A stretch of 64,000 nucleotides of DNA from positions 39,527 through 103,526 of the forward strand of contig MSJI02000514.1 of assembly GCA_001931905.2 (NCBI GenBank), read 5' to 3'. This document shows positions 53,477 to 64,000 of this stretch, piece after piece. Made by a program: the position numbers and the translations under genes. The notes beneath the pieces are model-generated. The model saw nothing but the letters and a program-made list of their open reading frames with translations. It had not been told where the DNA came from and searched no databases. Position 1 is the stretch's first letter. Every line of letters starts with the position of its first letter. Source of the DNA: Cladosporium sp. IMV 00045. Its lineage: Eukaryota; Ascomycota; Dothideomycetes; Cladosporiales; Cladosporiaceae.

Positions 53477-53704
53477 TCAACGCTTCTTATCACTCTTCTT
53501 CTCGCGCTCTTTCTCAGCCCCAGCCACAGCCTGGCCAACTCCCTCGCACACACGACAAGTACCCACACATTTCTGCTCGTACCCCATTAGCGGAACTGGG
53601 CACACTTGCTCGGTGCGAATGGCGCGGAAGCAACGGGTTAGACTGCCGCCGCTGTCGTTGGGGCAGACGCAGTTGGTGTAGCGGTGGGGGCTGTAGATGC
53701 ACAT
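53477..53704 (-). CDS. Cys-rich microprotein B (tandem paralogue)
   Basis: 75 aa starting MCIYSPHRYTNCVCP. It shares with its neighbour the spacing C2-C12-C14-C25-C35-C50-C53, PHR at 6-8, and the end pattern G-x-C-x-V-C. It has one additional Cys at 46. The tail is short and Lys/Glu-rich (EKEREKKSDKKR). No signal peptide or membrane segment. Same strand and 580 nt from copy A, so a local tandem duplication is likely. Divergence (about 45% identity in the core) with every shared Cys kept argues for two expressed proteins rather than chance frames. Function unknown; metal binding is an inference. Confidence 0.75.
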   Translation of the reverse strand: MCIYSPHRYTNCVCPNDSGGSLTRCFRAIRTEQVCPVPLMGYEQKCVGTCRVCEGVGQAVAGAEKEREKKSDKKR

Positions 53705-55415
53705 GATGAGCGGTGTTGGGTATTTAGTATTGTTAGTGGTGATGGTTGTTTAGGACTGCGAGTATACGGTATTGAATGTGTTAGTGGATGGTTAGTGGTT
53801 GGAAAGGGTTTGGTTCTTGCTTGAGGTGATGAGCGAGCGTTTTGCAAGCAGCTTGGTGGCTTTTACGTGATCATCCATTTGATGTGAAGTGAATCGTCCG
53901 TTGCGGTCATTCTCCCTGACGTTGCCTTGGAATGGTGAGCAGTGAAAGTGGATTGTCAGTCTCAGAGAGAAGTGGCTTGCGTTTTGCTAGGAGGATCGTA
54001 TGTAGTGAATTTCTCTACATGTTCAGGGCCACTTGCATCTAAGTTGCAATATCTCGTTCAACAACAACGCGTCGATCGTCGCTCTGCAACTCCCACAGCT
54101 CAAGTTATGGATCTAGGTTGTCAGCAGAAGATGAAGAAGAGTTCATCATAACCAGTCTTGAAGCTCATCGAATCACCGTAAATTCAGGCCGCCGAGAGAA
54201 AGGCATTCGGGCCAAAGTCTAATGGACAGCAAAGAACAACAGGAACGGCTTCCTGAGATCGGTGATATAGCCCTCCACGCCAGTAAAGAAAGTCATATTA
54301 CAGACAGTAGTTTTCGCCTGGAGATGTCTCCACTCTTGTACTGCATCTAGTCCTGTAGGTAACCCCTTCGGCTACTTGCGGTTATACTACAGAAGACTTC
54401 ACAGCTACAGATGATCCTTCCTCTAAGTCTTGAGCGTGTCCCGACATGTTGATGTATCTCACCGAATTTTCCCGTGCCCTTTGCCATGTAGTTACGATAG
54501 CGTGACATTCGATCAGCTCTTATGAGACTGATTCCAAGACATCATGGCCTTGCGTGCCTGGCATACTTCTGCCGAGACTATCTGAAGAATGCGAACGATG
54601 TCGATGACTGCAGAACTATTTTACTAGATGCAGTCAAAGTATCAAGGTATCGATAGCGTAAGCTAATCACTGCCCGGTATCGTCCGATAACTTCACGGTC
54701 TCTAGTTCTGCTCGCGTGCCTCTCCACCAAAAAGGAAAAGAAATTCCGGGGGAATGAGACGGATGCATGCTCCGTTGTTCTCTTCTGCAGCGGCATATAT
54801 TCGATGGACATTTCTATGGCTCCAGGTGATGGCGTGTCAGGAAGCGATGAAGTCCTGGATCTTCCAGCCAGACGTTAGGTAGTATGTCGCCTGACGAGAC
54901 CAGTCTCTCGAACACATTTGGACGTAGTCATTCCATCAATTGACTCTGAGGCTCGTGCTAGAAAAGCCTCGGCAGGGCATGTGCGTTGGATGTGCATCTT
55001 GCTCGCTCGATCTCTCTCCTCTGGCACAGTAGACTGACTTTTAGTGCTCCGCTTGCCCGTAGCCCCCAATCCGTTCACACGCCAATCCCCGCGGCTAGAG
55101 CTTCTGACGTCTCCAGTCACTCGAGACTCTAGCAGCAGCACAGTACTCCCAAGTAGTCCATCCGTCTGGTCTCGTAGACTCATGCTTTCGACTCACATTT
55201 CTCCCTTTCCTCTCTCCAGCCAACCCTTCCCATTTACCACACCTCTTCTCTTGTACTATTATCCCTAGTAGTCCCACTGCTCTGACAACACCGCTCCGTC
55301 CACCGCCGCCGGCCTGTCTTTATGCTGTTCTCGCCGGTTTGACGAACCACCACCACATCCACCACCCGACACTCCGGCTAAGGCCTTCGGGCCTTTCGCC
55401 TCAATCGCCGGCATC
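53705..55415. other. Intergenic region (1.7 kb)
   Basis: Between microprotein B and the kinase gene. Frames are short and unsupported. The last 300 bases before 55416 are CT-rich, fitting a kinase-gene leader. Confidence 0.5.
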
Positions 55416-56963
55416 ATGAGCTGGAAAGCGACAGCTGAGCTGTCAAATATGATCAAGCACTATGCGACCTTCCCTGCCACGGGAGTCTCGCTGCGACAAA
55501 TGTATGCCTTCGAGCCTGCGATGGAGGACACGGACCAGCCGACTCCGGGGACTGTAGAGATAAGCATACTGACGTGAATTGGATCAATAGGGTGCAGTTT
55601 GGAAGCAATCCGTCAACAGGTGAGTTACTATTGTTTTCTGTATAGTGTATAGAGGCAATTGACTGATTACAAGCAATTTAGGCACACTCTTTCGTGCGTC
55701 GCAATTTCTCTCCGAAGAGCTTCCAATCCGATTAGCGCATCGTGTCGAGGAGCTCGCAGACTTGCCTGATGGCTTGAATGAGATGCCCAGCATCAAGAGG
55801 GTGCAAGATTGGTATGCGCAGTCGTTTGAGGTAAGACAGGACAAGCTCAGAACTCCACTCAACTCGAAACTCATGGCTTTCAGGAAATTACAACCCTTCA
55901 AAAACCGAGCCTCACCACAGAAGTCAAAGAGCGCCTTTCAAGACCACCAAAGAACCCAAGAGTCGCAAAAGCATTGAGCGAAGCCTCCGCAAACCCGAGC
56001 ATCAAGCCTGGACAATACAGATCACAACCTCCCAAGACGGCGGATAAAGAGAATTGCAACGGCAATGGAAATGGAAATGGCGACTCAAGAGCGAGCGGGC
56101 TGCGCAAATACTACAGCGGCGCCGCAGAAGACAACGGAAGCTGGCCACCGGAGCTGGCCGACTACAACAGCAAATTCGCGACAACGCTGGAGAAGATCAA
56201 GAGGAGACACGACCCGGTCGTCACAACGGTCGCACAGGGAATCTTAGAATACAAGCGCAAACGACAACGGATGCAAATAGACCACAACATCCAGGCTTTC
56301 TTGGACCGATTCTACATGAGCCGCATAGGAATACGCATGCTTATCGGACAACACATCGCACTGACTGACCAACGCACGCATTCGGACCCTAACTATGTCG
56401 GCATCATCTGTACAAATACCAACGTCCGCGACCTGGCGCAGGAAGCCATCGAGAACGCACGGTTTGTTTGCGAGGATCACTACGGCTTGTTTGACGCGCC
56501 CAAGGTACGCCTGGTTTGCCCACCAGACCTCAACTTCATGTACGTCCCTGGACACTTGTCGCACATGCTTTTCGAGACCTTGAAGAACAGCTTGAGAGCT
56601 GTTGTCGAGACTCATGGCGCCGACAAAGAGGAGTTCCCGGTCACACAGGTCATTGTGAGCGAGGGACGCGAGGACATCACCATCAAAGTCAGCGACGAGG
56701 GTGGTGGAATTCCACGCAGCAGCATCCCTCTGGTCTGGACATACATGTACACCACGGTCGACCAAACGCCCAACCTCGATCCAGACTTCAACAAATCCGA
56801 TTTTAAAGCGCCCATGGCCGGCTTCGGCTACGGACTGCCCATCTCGCGCCTGTACGCTCGCTACTTCGGCGGTGACCTCAAGCTTATCAGCATGGAAGGC
56901 TACGGCACCGACGTCTACCTGCACCTCAACCGCTTGTCGTCGAGCTCGGAGCCTCTGCAGTGA
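55416..56963 (+). CDS. Mitochondrial pyruvate/branched-chain dehydrogenase kinase
   Basis: Kinase of the PDK/BCKDK family that phosphorylates and inactivates the E1 subunit of a 2-oxoacid dehydrogenase in the mitochondrial matrix. Four exons: 55416-55501, 55591-55619, 55682-55830 and 55884-56963 (447 aa). The 29-nt second exon is very small. The N-terminal helical domain has LSNMIKHYATFPATGVSLRQ and ASQFLSEELPIRLAHRVEEL. The GHKL ATPase part has the N-box (HMLFETLKNSLRAVVETHG), G1 (VSDEGGGIPRSSI), and G2 (GFGYGLPISRLYARYFGGDL). A fungal insert with NGNGNGNG lies near residue 130. Which of the fungal PDK paralogues this is cannot be decided by eye; branched-chain kinase remains possible. Confidence 0.9.
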
Positions 56964-59637
56964 CAGCGACCAGTCATGAGGGATGAATGGATCAACGGGT
57001 CCTCGCAAAGCCGCCGCAGCAGCAGCAGCGGCGGCGGTTCCGGGGCGCCCACGATGATGACGGCCTCACGTTCGTCTCAGGGATTGACGCGCGTCGGAAG
57101 ACAACAGAGGGAGATGCCCAGCTTGACGCTGTCGAGTATGGCGATGAAGCTGAAGAGCCGCGGAGGCAGTTTCGGCGAGAGGGAAGTCAGTGAGAGGAGG
57201 CAGGTCGGCGACGCGGAAAGCATGGTCAACCCAACGCATACGCAGAGCGGCACGCCGTGGTGGAGGAATGTGGGTATGGAAGAAGGCATGTGAGCCGACT
57301 TGGGTGATGAAGGCTCTGGTTCATGACAACGTCTCGGCCTGTTCTGGCTTGTGAGCCACTTCGTGGGCCTCGCAGCGACGATTGTTTCTATTCCTTATTG
57401 TTCCTTACTTTTTTTTTTTTTGCTATCTCAACACAATCGATCAGACGGGATCAGTCCAATCTGCAAGCGCAAGAGAAAGCCAAATCGAGTCTAGATGTCA
57501 ATGGCTCGCGCTTCTTTCTTGGGGCTTAGGTACATACCAGGATTTTAACAATATTGTTCTTGTAACATCAATTCACTTTCTTTGTTTAGCTATCGGGACG
57601 TTCTGCGTTCCATCAAGGTACTCTCTTCGAGAATCTTGAACGACTCCGGCAGTTTTATAACCATTGCTTTCTCGTGAGCACATGCATTGGCGTCAACTCG
57701 AGCAATGACATTCGAACACTCATTCTCGTCAACGGAGGTAGGAAGCTGCGGAATTGTTTTTCAGCATCTTCTAGAAAGATTACGACAGTGTCTCGCCCGC
57801 ACGTGGCTCCATCTGAACGGTTGTCGCAGGATGGTCGATGGCGCACTGACTCCGTTATATCACTTTTCACATGTCATCCCGTGTGCCCGTCCTTGTCTCA
57901 ACAGGGGTAGCGCTCCAACTCGTCATTGCTGCAGGGGGAGGCTTGGATGTTCGTCGCGGTCGTCTGCGTAACAACGTCATACGTGTCGCTTCGTATATGC
58001 TTTCGTGGCTGTCTTGCTCATCGCTGCGGGCAAGGATTTCACCGTTGTTCCGCAATGGTCATTGCTCGCTACATGCCTGCATCTGAGGTGTGGTAAATCA
58101 AATTCGGGTGTGGGCCTGCGCCGTTGGAGGAAGCAATCAACTGAAATGGCATTTGCGCCCATCATTGTACGCTGATACCATTGGGCATCAAGGGATATAG
58201 TATAACCGTTAAGATGCCACTGAACTTATACTCGACGCTCCTCGGATGACACGCCTGAGGACGATCGTACACAAAGTGTATTTTGTTCCATATGCTACTA
58301 TTTTTACTGCCGAACGCCTCCAGCGGCTTTCCGCTTCCGGACCCTGCGAAATTCCAAGCTCGAAGCTCGCTCGCTCGCAGTCGCTCGGCTCGTTGGGGAG
58401 TTGAACCTTTTCATCACGAACGGCTTCATCCGGATGGCTTTCCTCACCCTCACACATTTCTCTGCATGTCGCCATTCCACACAACGGCCGTACCGCGCAC
58501 TCGCAGTTTCACCGTGACGACTCAGCAAGCCACGTAGACGGGATGTGCGGCACGCGTCTGCCGAGACGAAACCTGGTCGTTGTTGCAGGCTCGAGTCCGA
58601 GGAGTAAATCGCTTGACCCAAGCTCGACCTCTTCGCCTCGCACGCTATCAACTTGGCCCACAAAACCACCATGTCGTGTTCCCACTCACTCCATGTCGCC
58701 CCAATGGGGCCCGTTCCGAGGAGCACGATTAGTACGTGAACGGTGCCTCTTGTCCCCCAAACCAAGCGGATCGAGGCGGTGTACTATCAGAGTCGACGTG
58801 GTCGAGACAACATTTCGATGTCCATCCGCCGTTGTCGTCAAATAGCAAAGCTCGTCTCGCCCTCCAGACCGAAGCGCTGGTGGGGCATGGGCACGATAGC
58901 GCGCGTAGTCAGAACGGCCAACCCTTCGCCAACCATCCGGTAAGCCGCCGCACTGCTGTGGCAGCCTGTGCCCGGCGTTGTTTTTTCTGCGTCCCTATCT
59001 TGTCCATGTCTTGGAGCGCGCAGACTAGGCCCTTGTTGTGCTGTCTGCCCGCTCTGGCAGAAGCGAGTCCATGCTGCCACAGAAACGGTTCTTTGCAAGC
59101 CATGCGACGACGAGCTAAAAGCTTGTATCCGCCACCCAGGGCCCTGAGTCTGACTTCTCTCTGCTATGCTTTGCTACTTCCTTTCCTCTTATCTTCTGTT
59201 ATCCTCACCCTCTTGCACGTATCTGTTGCACAACCTTTGTTGAGCGCAGTCAGCCTCGTGCTCAACCGCATTGTCTGTTTTTATTTTTGCTCTTTTGTGC
59301 TCAGTCGTTTCATCACTGCATTGGCATCGAGGGCTTTTTCCTACACGCTGGTCTCCGACGCACAACTCCGACGTCCGGTTTCCTGCATTTCTTGCATATA
59401 TTCTGTTTATAACATATACGACGAAGCACGACACAAGAACGATCTGGATAAATTTACATTGGCCTTTATTCGAACGCAGGGTCGTCTATCCTCCGTTAAA
59501 AATTTTCCAGTCACGAATTCCTTTGTTAGACTGGACATCTCATCACCCGAACGACCGCAAGCGGCGAGATTGTTGAGTTGCATTTGGTGATTCTTTGTTC
59601 CTTCAACAACTCAGCTATTGGATAGTCGCCAACAAAC
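56964..59637. other. Long intergenic region (2.7 kb)
   Basis: The first ~330 bases extend the kinase gene's 3' side with an AGC/GGC-rich stretch. A poly-T run lies at about 57410-57421. From about 59150 the plus strand is pyrimidine-rich, as expected for a long leader of the following gene. Frames such as 58736-59590 start late or lack motifs. Room for an unrecognised gene or noncoding RNA exists, but I cannot support one. Confidence 0.5.
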
Positions 59638-62583
59638 ATGTCGACGCCGGTCGAGGAGTTCCCTGATCCATTCGGGGACCATGCATCCGCAAATGTGGTC
59701 AACTCACCTGGTTCTAACCCTCCGAGAATATTGACGGGTGGCAACATGTCGAGCGCCGATAATAGCCGTCCCGAAAGCCGTGGTCGAGAAAGACCCAGAG
59801 ACAAGAAGAAGAGGGTCGGTTTCGGTGAGGATCCTGGCGGCAGAAGTGCGCGAAATAGTTTTGTGGAAGTTCCAACTCCAGCTGCTGGCAGAACTCTGTC
59901 ACCACCACCGCGTAGCAAGCAGGAATCACCTGAAGGAAGCGGTAAAGTCACTCCCGTTGGTGGCGGTCTTTGGCAACCAGACAGAGGCGGCGACGCCTTG
60001 TTGACGCCCCGCGACGAGAGAAAATCGCTTTTGCCCGACCTTTCGCCAGCACAAACAGAGCAGATCTACCAGGCATTTGATGCAGGTACAATATCAAAGC
60101 CTAGACCTGCCATCAGGCGATCTCCATCGGACCATGGAACTCCACCAGCGACCATTGAGGAGGAAATCGAGAGTGGAGACGAACATGGCAAATGGCGGAA
60201 GAAGAAGGCTCAAGAGGCCTTCGAAAGGGGAAAACGCCTGGAGCAGTCCGAGCGAATCCAGTCTGAGCCGAACTCAAGAGAAGTCTCACCAGAGCGGAAA
60301 CGATTCTTTGGAAACAGGAGGGTCCCGGAGCTGCGTATGGACGACATTCCAATGAAGGAATTCAAACGTCACAGGAACGAAAGTGCCATTGTAGACGACG
60401 ACGATGAGGATTCGATCACACCACCAGCATTGCGTCGCCACGGACAGATGGACACCTCGGAAGCGCACAAGCTCGTGAGGAAACACACCATTCGCAACCA
60501 AATCTTGCATTCAGAAGCCAGCTCGGGACAACGCTCAGGTGCGGTGACGCCAACCGAAGAGACAGGATTCTTTGAAGACTATGCCCCCCGGCCAGAACAG
60601 TACAGGGGCGGTATTCTTGGATCTCTACTCAAGCTTTATCAGCATCCTCTCGAGGAGGAGCGAAGACGATCTTCGAGCCACATTCCGAAGGCTCACGTCA
60701 GATCATACAGTGGCGATACCGCTATCTACAGCGCCGAACCGACCCCAAACAACTCTCCACCCAGATCTGGAACATCAACACCGGACCACCGTAGGCCTAC
60801 CTCACGTCATTGGTATTCGCCAAAGCATCGCAGCCCTTCGTCATCATCGCTTGCGCAATTGATCGGCTCCTCATCAGCTCTTGGGTCTCCCAGCGTCACG
60901 GGACTTGGCGAGCAAGTACAACAACGTTTGAAGGAGCAGCAGAAAGAAGCAGAAAGGCAGAAGGCATTGCACAAGAAATCGCGCAGCTCAAGTGCGATCA
61001 ATGCCTTGTACAAAAAGAGCCGACCGAAGATTACCGACGAGATCAGGATCACGGTCCACATCGCAGAAACGATCGCTAGGCAGAAGTATCTGATGAAACT
61101 CTGCCGCGCTTTGATGCAGTATGGAGCCCCGACTCATCGCTTGGAAGAGTATATGTCCATGTCTGCGCGTGTCCTGGAGATTGAGGCCCAGTTTCTCTAC
61201 ATCCCTGGATCCATGATCATGTCTTTCGATGACCAGACTACGCATACGACAGAGGTCAAGCTCGTCAAAGTCGCGCAAGGTTTGGATCTTGGAAAGCTTA
61301 GAGACGTTCACGAGATCTACAAAGAGGTCGTCCACGATCGAATTGGAGTTGAAGACGCGACTTCCAGGCTGAAGGAGGTCACTTCCCGGAAGCCTAAGCA
61401 CAATTTGTGGGTCCGCATTCCCGTGTATGGCCTTGCTTCTGTGTGCGTCGGACCTTTTGCTTTTGGCGCACGATTGATCGACCTCCCCATAGCCTTCTTC
61501 CTGGGTTGTATCCTGGGTATACTACAGCTCGTCATCGCTCCCCGTTCGGATCTCTACGCCAATGTTTTCGAAGTCGGCGCTGCGATCATCACTTCATTCC
61601 TTGCGCGAGCTTTCGGCAGCATTAGAGGCGGCAATCTCTTCTGTTTCTCGGCTCTTGCGCAATCATCGATCGCTCTCATTCTCCCTGGTTACATCGTTCT
61701 CTGCGCTTCTCTGGAATTGCAAAGCCGCAGCATCGTCGCTGGAAGTGTGCGTATGGTTTACGCGATCATCTATTCGCTATTCCTTGGTTTCGGCATCACT
61801 ATTGGCACGGCGATCTATGGTTTGATTGATTCCAACGCAGTCTCTTCGACGACTTGCCAGACTGAGATGCCACGATACTGGTTCTTCTTCTTCGTGCCTG
61901 GATTTACGATGTGCTTGATCATCATCAACCAAGCCAAGTGGAAGCAGGCGCCCATGATGATGATCATCGCATTTGCCGGCTACCTCGTCAACTTCTTCTC
62001 CTCTAAGCGTTTCAGCGGCAACAGCCAAATCTCAAACACCCTCGGAGCCTTCGTAATTGGCGTTATTGCAAACCTTTACTCCCGTATCGGCTCTCGGATT
62101 GAAAACCGCGCTCTTGACGTCTGGGAAGACATGCTCCGCCCGCGCTGGAAGAGCTTCAAGAAAACCGTCCTTCGCATCAAATCCAAGAAAGACCCCTCCG
62201 CAATGCCAACCAAGCTCGAAGAAGGCCACGCGAACAGTGATGCAGAATCAATGTTCGTGCGCCAGACCCGTCGCGTCGGCTACGGTCTCGCCGCTGCTGC
62301 CATGCTGCCTGCCATCTTTGTGCAGGTGCCTTCCGGCCTCGCCGTGTCTGGCAGTCTGGTCTCCGGAATCGCATCTGCGGACCAGATCACAGGCAACGCT
62401 ACCAACGGTTCATCAGTCGTTGACGCTGCAACCATCGCGACAGGCGGAGGCTTGAATTCGATCGCGTTCAACGTCGGCTACTCAGTCATCCAAGTTGCGA
62501 TCGGAATTACGGTCGGTCTCTTCTTGAGCGCTATCGTCGTTTATCCTTTCGGCAAGAAGAGGAGTGGCTTGTTCAGTTTCTAG
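59638..62583 (+). CDS. PRM10: PRM10/ThrE-type membrane protein
   Basis: 981 aa, single exon. The first ~450 residues are disordered and charged (RPRDKKKRVGFGEDPG, SPSSSSLAQLIGSSSALG). The conserved region follows: ITVHIAETIARQKYLMKLC, ALMQYGAPTHRLEEYM, EAQFLYIPGSMIMSFDD and LVKVAQGLDLGKL, the soluble ThrE N-domain. About ten membrane helices come next (VYGLASVCVGPFAFGA, LPIAFFLGCILGILQLVI, VFEVGAAIITSFLARAFG, RYWFFFFVPGFTMCLIII, AAAAMLPAIFVQVPSGLAV, IQVAIGITVGLFLSAIVV). Bacterial ThrE exports threonine; the yeast protein Prm10 is pheromone-regulated and its substrate is unknown. Start is the first ATG after a long pyrimidine-rich leader. Confidence 0.88.
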   Translation: MSTPVEEFPDPFGDHASANVVNSPGSNPPRILTGGNMSSADNSRPESRGRERPRDKKKRVGFGEDPGGRSARNSFVEVPTPAAGRTLSPPPRSKQESPEGSGKVTPVGGGLWQPDRGGDALLTPRDERKSLLPDLSPAQTEQIYQAFDAGTISKPRPAIRRSPSDHGTPPATIEEEIESGDEHGKWRKKKAQEAFERGKRLEQSERIQSEPNSREVSPERKRFFGNRRVPELRMDDIPMKEFKRHRNESAIVDDDDEDSITPPALRRHGQMDTSEAHKLVRKHTIRNQILHSEASSGQRSGAVTPTEETGFFEDYAPRPEQYRGGILGSLLKLYQHPLEEERRRSSSHIPKAHVRSYSGDTAIYSAEPTPNNSPPRSGTSTPDHRRPTSRHWYSPKHRSPSSSSLAQLIGSSSALGSPSVTGLGEQVQQRLKEQQKEAERQKALHKKSRSSSAINALYKKSRPKITDEIRITVHIAETIARQKYLMKLCRALMQYGAPTHRLEEYMSMSARVLEIEAQFLYIPGSMIMSFDDQTTHTTEVKLVKVAQGLDLGKLRDVHEIYKEVVHDRIGVEDATSRLKEVTSRKPKHNLWVRIPVYGLASVCVGPFAFGARLIDLPIAFFLGCILGILQLVIAPRSDLYANVFEVGAAIITSFLARAFGSIRGGNLFCFSALAQSSIALILPGYIVLCASLELQSRSIVAGSVRMVYAIIYSLFLGFGITIGTAIYGLIDSNAVSSTTCQTEMPRYWFFFFVPGFTMCLIIINQAKWKQAPMMMIIAFAGYLVNFFSSKRFSGNSQISNTLGAFVIGVIANLYSRIGSRIENRALDVWEDMLRPRWKSFKKTVLRIKSKKDPSAMPTKLEEGHANSDAESMFVRQTRRVGYGLAAAAMLPAIFVQVPSGLAVSGSLVSGIASADQITGNATNGSSVVDAATIATGGGLNSIAFNVGYSVIQVAIGITVGLFLSAIVVYPFGKKRSGLFSF

Positions 62584-63563
62584 TATTGTTTTTTCTTTTT
62601 TTTTTTTTTTGCACGCATGGTGTTAGTCGATCTTTATGCTTTCTCATCGCATGTTTTCTTACAGGTCTTTCTTAGCGGCAGTCTAGCATGGGGTTCTCGG
62701 CGTCATTTCTGGTTTCACACCCTTTCGTTGGACATATCGGTTCGGCATTCAAGTATACATACATATTGATGATAGATCTCGTAGATTCAAGGGATAATGC
62801 TATAATGCCTGCATGTGGAAGAAAACCAGGCTTCCAATGCGGTGGTTTTGTTGGTTCGAAAAGATCAGAGATCCGATATAATTCAATGCATTTCACATCC
62901 TTCACAATGACAGAAGACAATAATTAGGACCCTCAAACAATGACCCATCAAGGTGGTGTTGTACATTCCTCAACCCGCGCAAGGCCCATCCCGCCAAGCC
63001 AGAATGAGCGAGTTTACTGAGCGAGTTTGCGTCGCCGAGCTAGACCACAACAAACCTAAGGCAGGCCGTTGGCGAGCCCGCTCTGCGCGCATGTTTCCCG
63101 TGGGATTCGGACGGTCTTTGGGACTATTGGAATGATGATGTGTCTTTTGCTGAAGGTGTGCGCGGGTTTGAGGAGATGGTGGAGATTCGTCTCTGAATCG
63201 TGCTTGCTGAGGGCGTTGGGGTACTTGCTCATGATCTTGGATGCTGGTGGGCGAGGTCGTTCTTTACAACACTCTTGTTGATGTTTGTGGTCTTTGTGTT
63301 CCCTGACAGCTTGTGAGAGTCTAAATCTTCTCGACTGGACCACTTGAACCATACATTTTTCCCACATTAGTACGCGGTTATTAATCAGAGGTGTCCTTTC
63401 GGTACCTCGTCTGGCTGCTATCGACTGTTCGACTTCCCCCCTCGGCGAAGGGTACATAAGTGCAATAGATTGGAATCGAATCCAATATTTGTTTACGCCA
63501 TCATCGTAAATCAGCTGCGTCGCATCTCCTCTTCGAAGCCATCCACCACGCACATCTCAAGAT
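62584..63563. other. Intergenic region (1.0 kb)
   Basis: A T-rich run at about 62586-62610 directly follows the PRM10 stop. The rest is the upstream region of the copper transporter. No clear copper-response element found by eye. Confidence 0.5.
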
Positions 63564-64000
63564 GAACAACATGAACGACATGAACCACGGCCACGAATCC
63601 ATGCCACCCATGGAGCCGATGCCTATGACATTCTTCACCTCAACCAGCACACCTCTTTACAGCAATGCTTGGAAGCCTTCTACGACAGGCCAATACGCCT
63701 TGACCTGTCTCTTCCTCGTGCTCCTCTGCATCGTCTTCCGCTGCCTACTGGCCGCACGTTGTAACTTGCCACAGCTGTTGGCCCGACGAGCAAGCGTACG
63801 CAAGGATGAAGCTGCGAAGCGGCTATCTGCTTGCTGTGGTGAGGAAGAGGGAGGGGAGATGTTCGATAAGCCTGGGCACGACGATATTGAGGGAGAGAGA
63901 AGAGGGACAAGATTTGGGATGAAGGGTTGTGCGGGCGTGGTTGAAGTGGCGCTCAGAGCTGTGTTGGATACTTTGCTTGCTGTTGTGAGCTACTTGCTGT
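63564..64000 (+). CDS. Ctr-family copper transporter (3' end beyond window)
   Basis: Open from ATG 63564 to the window edge, at least 145 residues. The N-terminus is Met/His/Asn-rich (MNNMNDMNHGHESMPP, MEPMPMTFF) with MxM-type copper-binding motifs. A first membrane helix (YALTCLFLVLLCIVFRCLLA) follows after SNAWKPSTTGQ. A cytosolic loop with CC and acidic residues leads to the start of a second helix (AVLDTLLAVVSYLL) where the window ends. In the family, helix 2 carries MxxxM and helix 3 GxxxG, both outside the view. Ctr proteins form trimers that import Cu(I) at the plasma or vacuolar membrane. An intron beyond the edge is possible. Confidence 0.85.

Noticed and set aside
1..64000. CRISPR array, prophage or bacterial-type operon
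   Set aside because: The gene structure is eukaryotic throughout and no regular short repeats with spacers occur.

Overview
The window is nuclear DNA from a filamentous ascomycete (Pezizomycotina). The support is as follows. Introns are short (about 50-190 nt, GT-AG) with CTAAC/CTGAC-type branch points. The gene set is typical: a Zn2Cys6 regulator, a PTH11/rhodopsin-type membrane protein, a ULS1-type SNF2 ATPase with RING finger, and a fungal L-arabinitol 4-dehydrogenase. Genes are compact and on both strands. A Dothideomycete is my guess from gene style only. I see no virus, intact transposon, CRISPR array or rRNA.

Layout. 1-6 kb: a direct duplication of the ladA locus. Copy 1 is cut by a 20-N gap and copy 2 is intact; between them lie a 5'-truncated ADA3 (SAGA subunit) gene and an intron-containing tRNA-Asp. 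6.3-8.2 kb: an unrecognised gene with a homopolymer frameshift. 9.8-21.3 kb: ULS1-type translocase, a Zn2Cys6 regulator whose zinc cluster sits on its own exon, and NUP85. 23.2-28.2 kb: a damaged stretch with a lysine 2,3-aminomutase-like gene broken by about seven frameshifts, a small two-exon gene whose frames do not join cleanly, and a cyclophilin-RRM gene (cyp6) with one frameshift between its domains. 28.8-42.8 kb: GNAT acetyltransferase, SYLF protein, quinone oxidoreductase, DSK2, D-galactonate dehydratase (with a GC-AG intron), GST-like protein, NT-C2 protein and a PTH11-like seven-helix protein. 44.5-52.4 kb: two small or uncharacterised genes, a secreted parallel beta-helix protein, an LMBR1 protein and a second MDR oxidoreductase. 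52.6-53.7 kb: a tandem pair of Cys-rich microproteins with identical cysteine spacing. 55.4-64 kb: a mitochondrial pyruvate/branched-chain dehydrogenase kinase, a PRM10/ThrE-type membrane protein and the 5' part of a Ctr copper transporter that runs off the window.

Most genes are unrelated housekeeping or accessory genes; I see no biosynthetic cluster. ladA (L-arabinitol/galactitol oxidation) and the galactonate dehydratase both belong to pentose/galactose catabolism but lie 30 kb apart. The two most unusual items are the Cys-rich microprotein pair and the locally damaged 23-28 kb segment. The structure around the N gap most likely reflects an under-sized assembly gap in or next to a tandem duplication.
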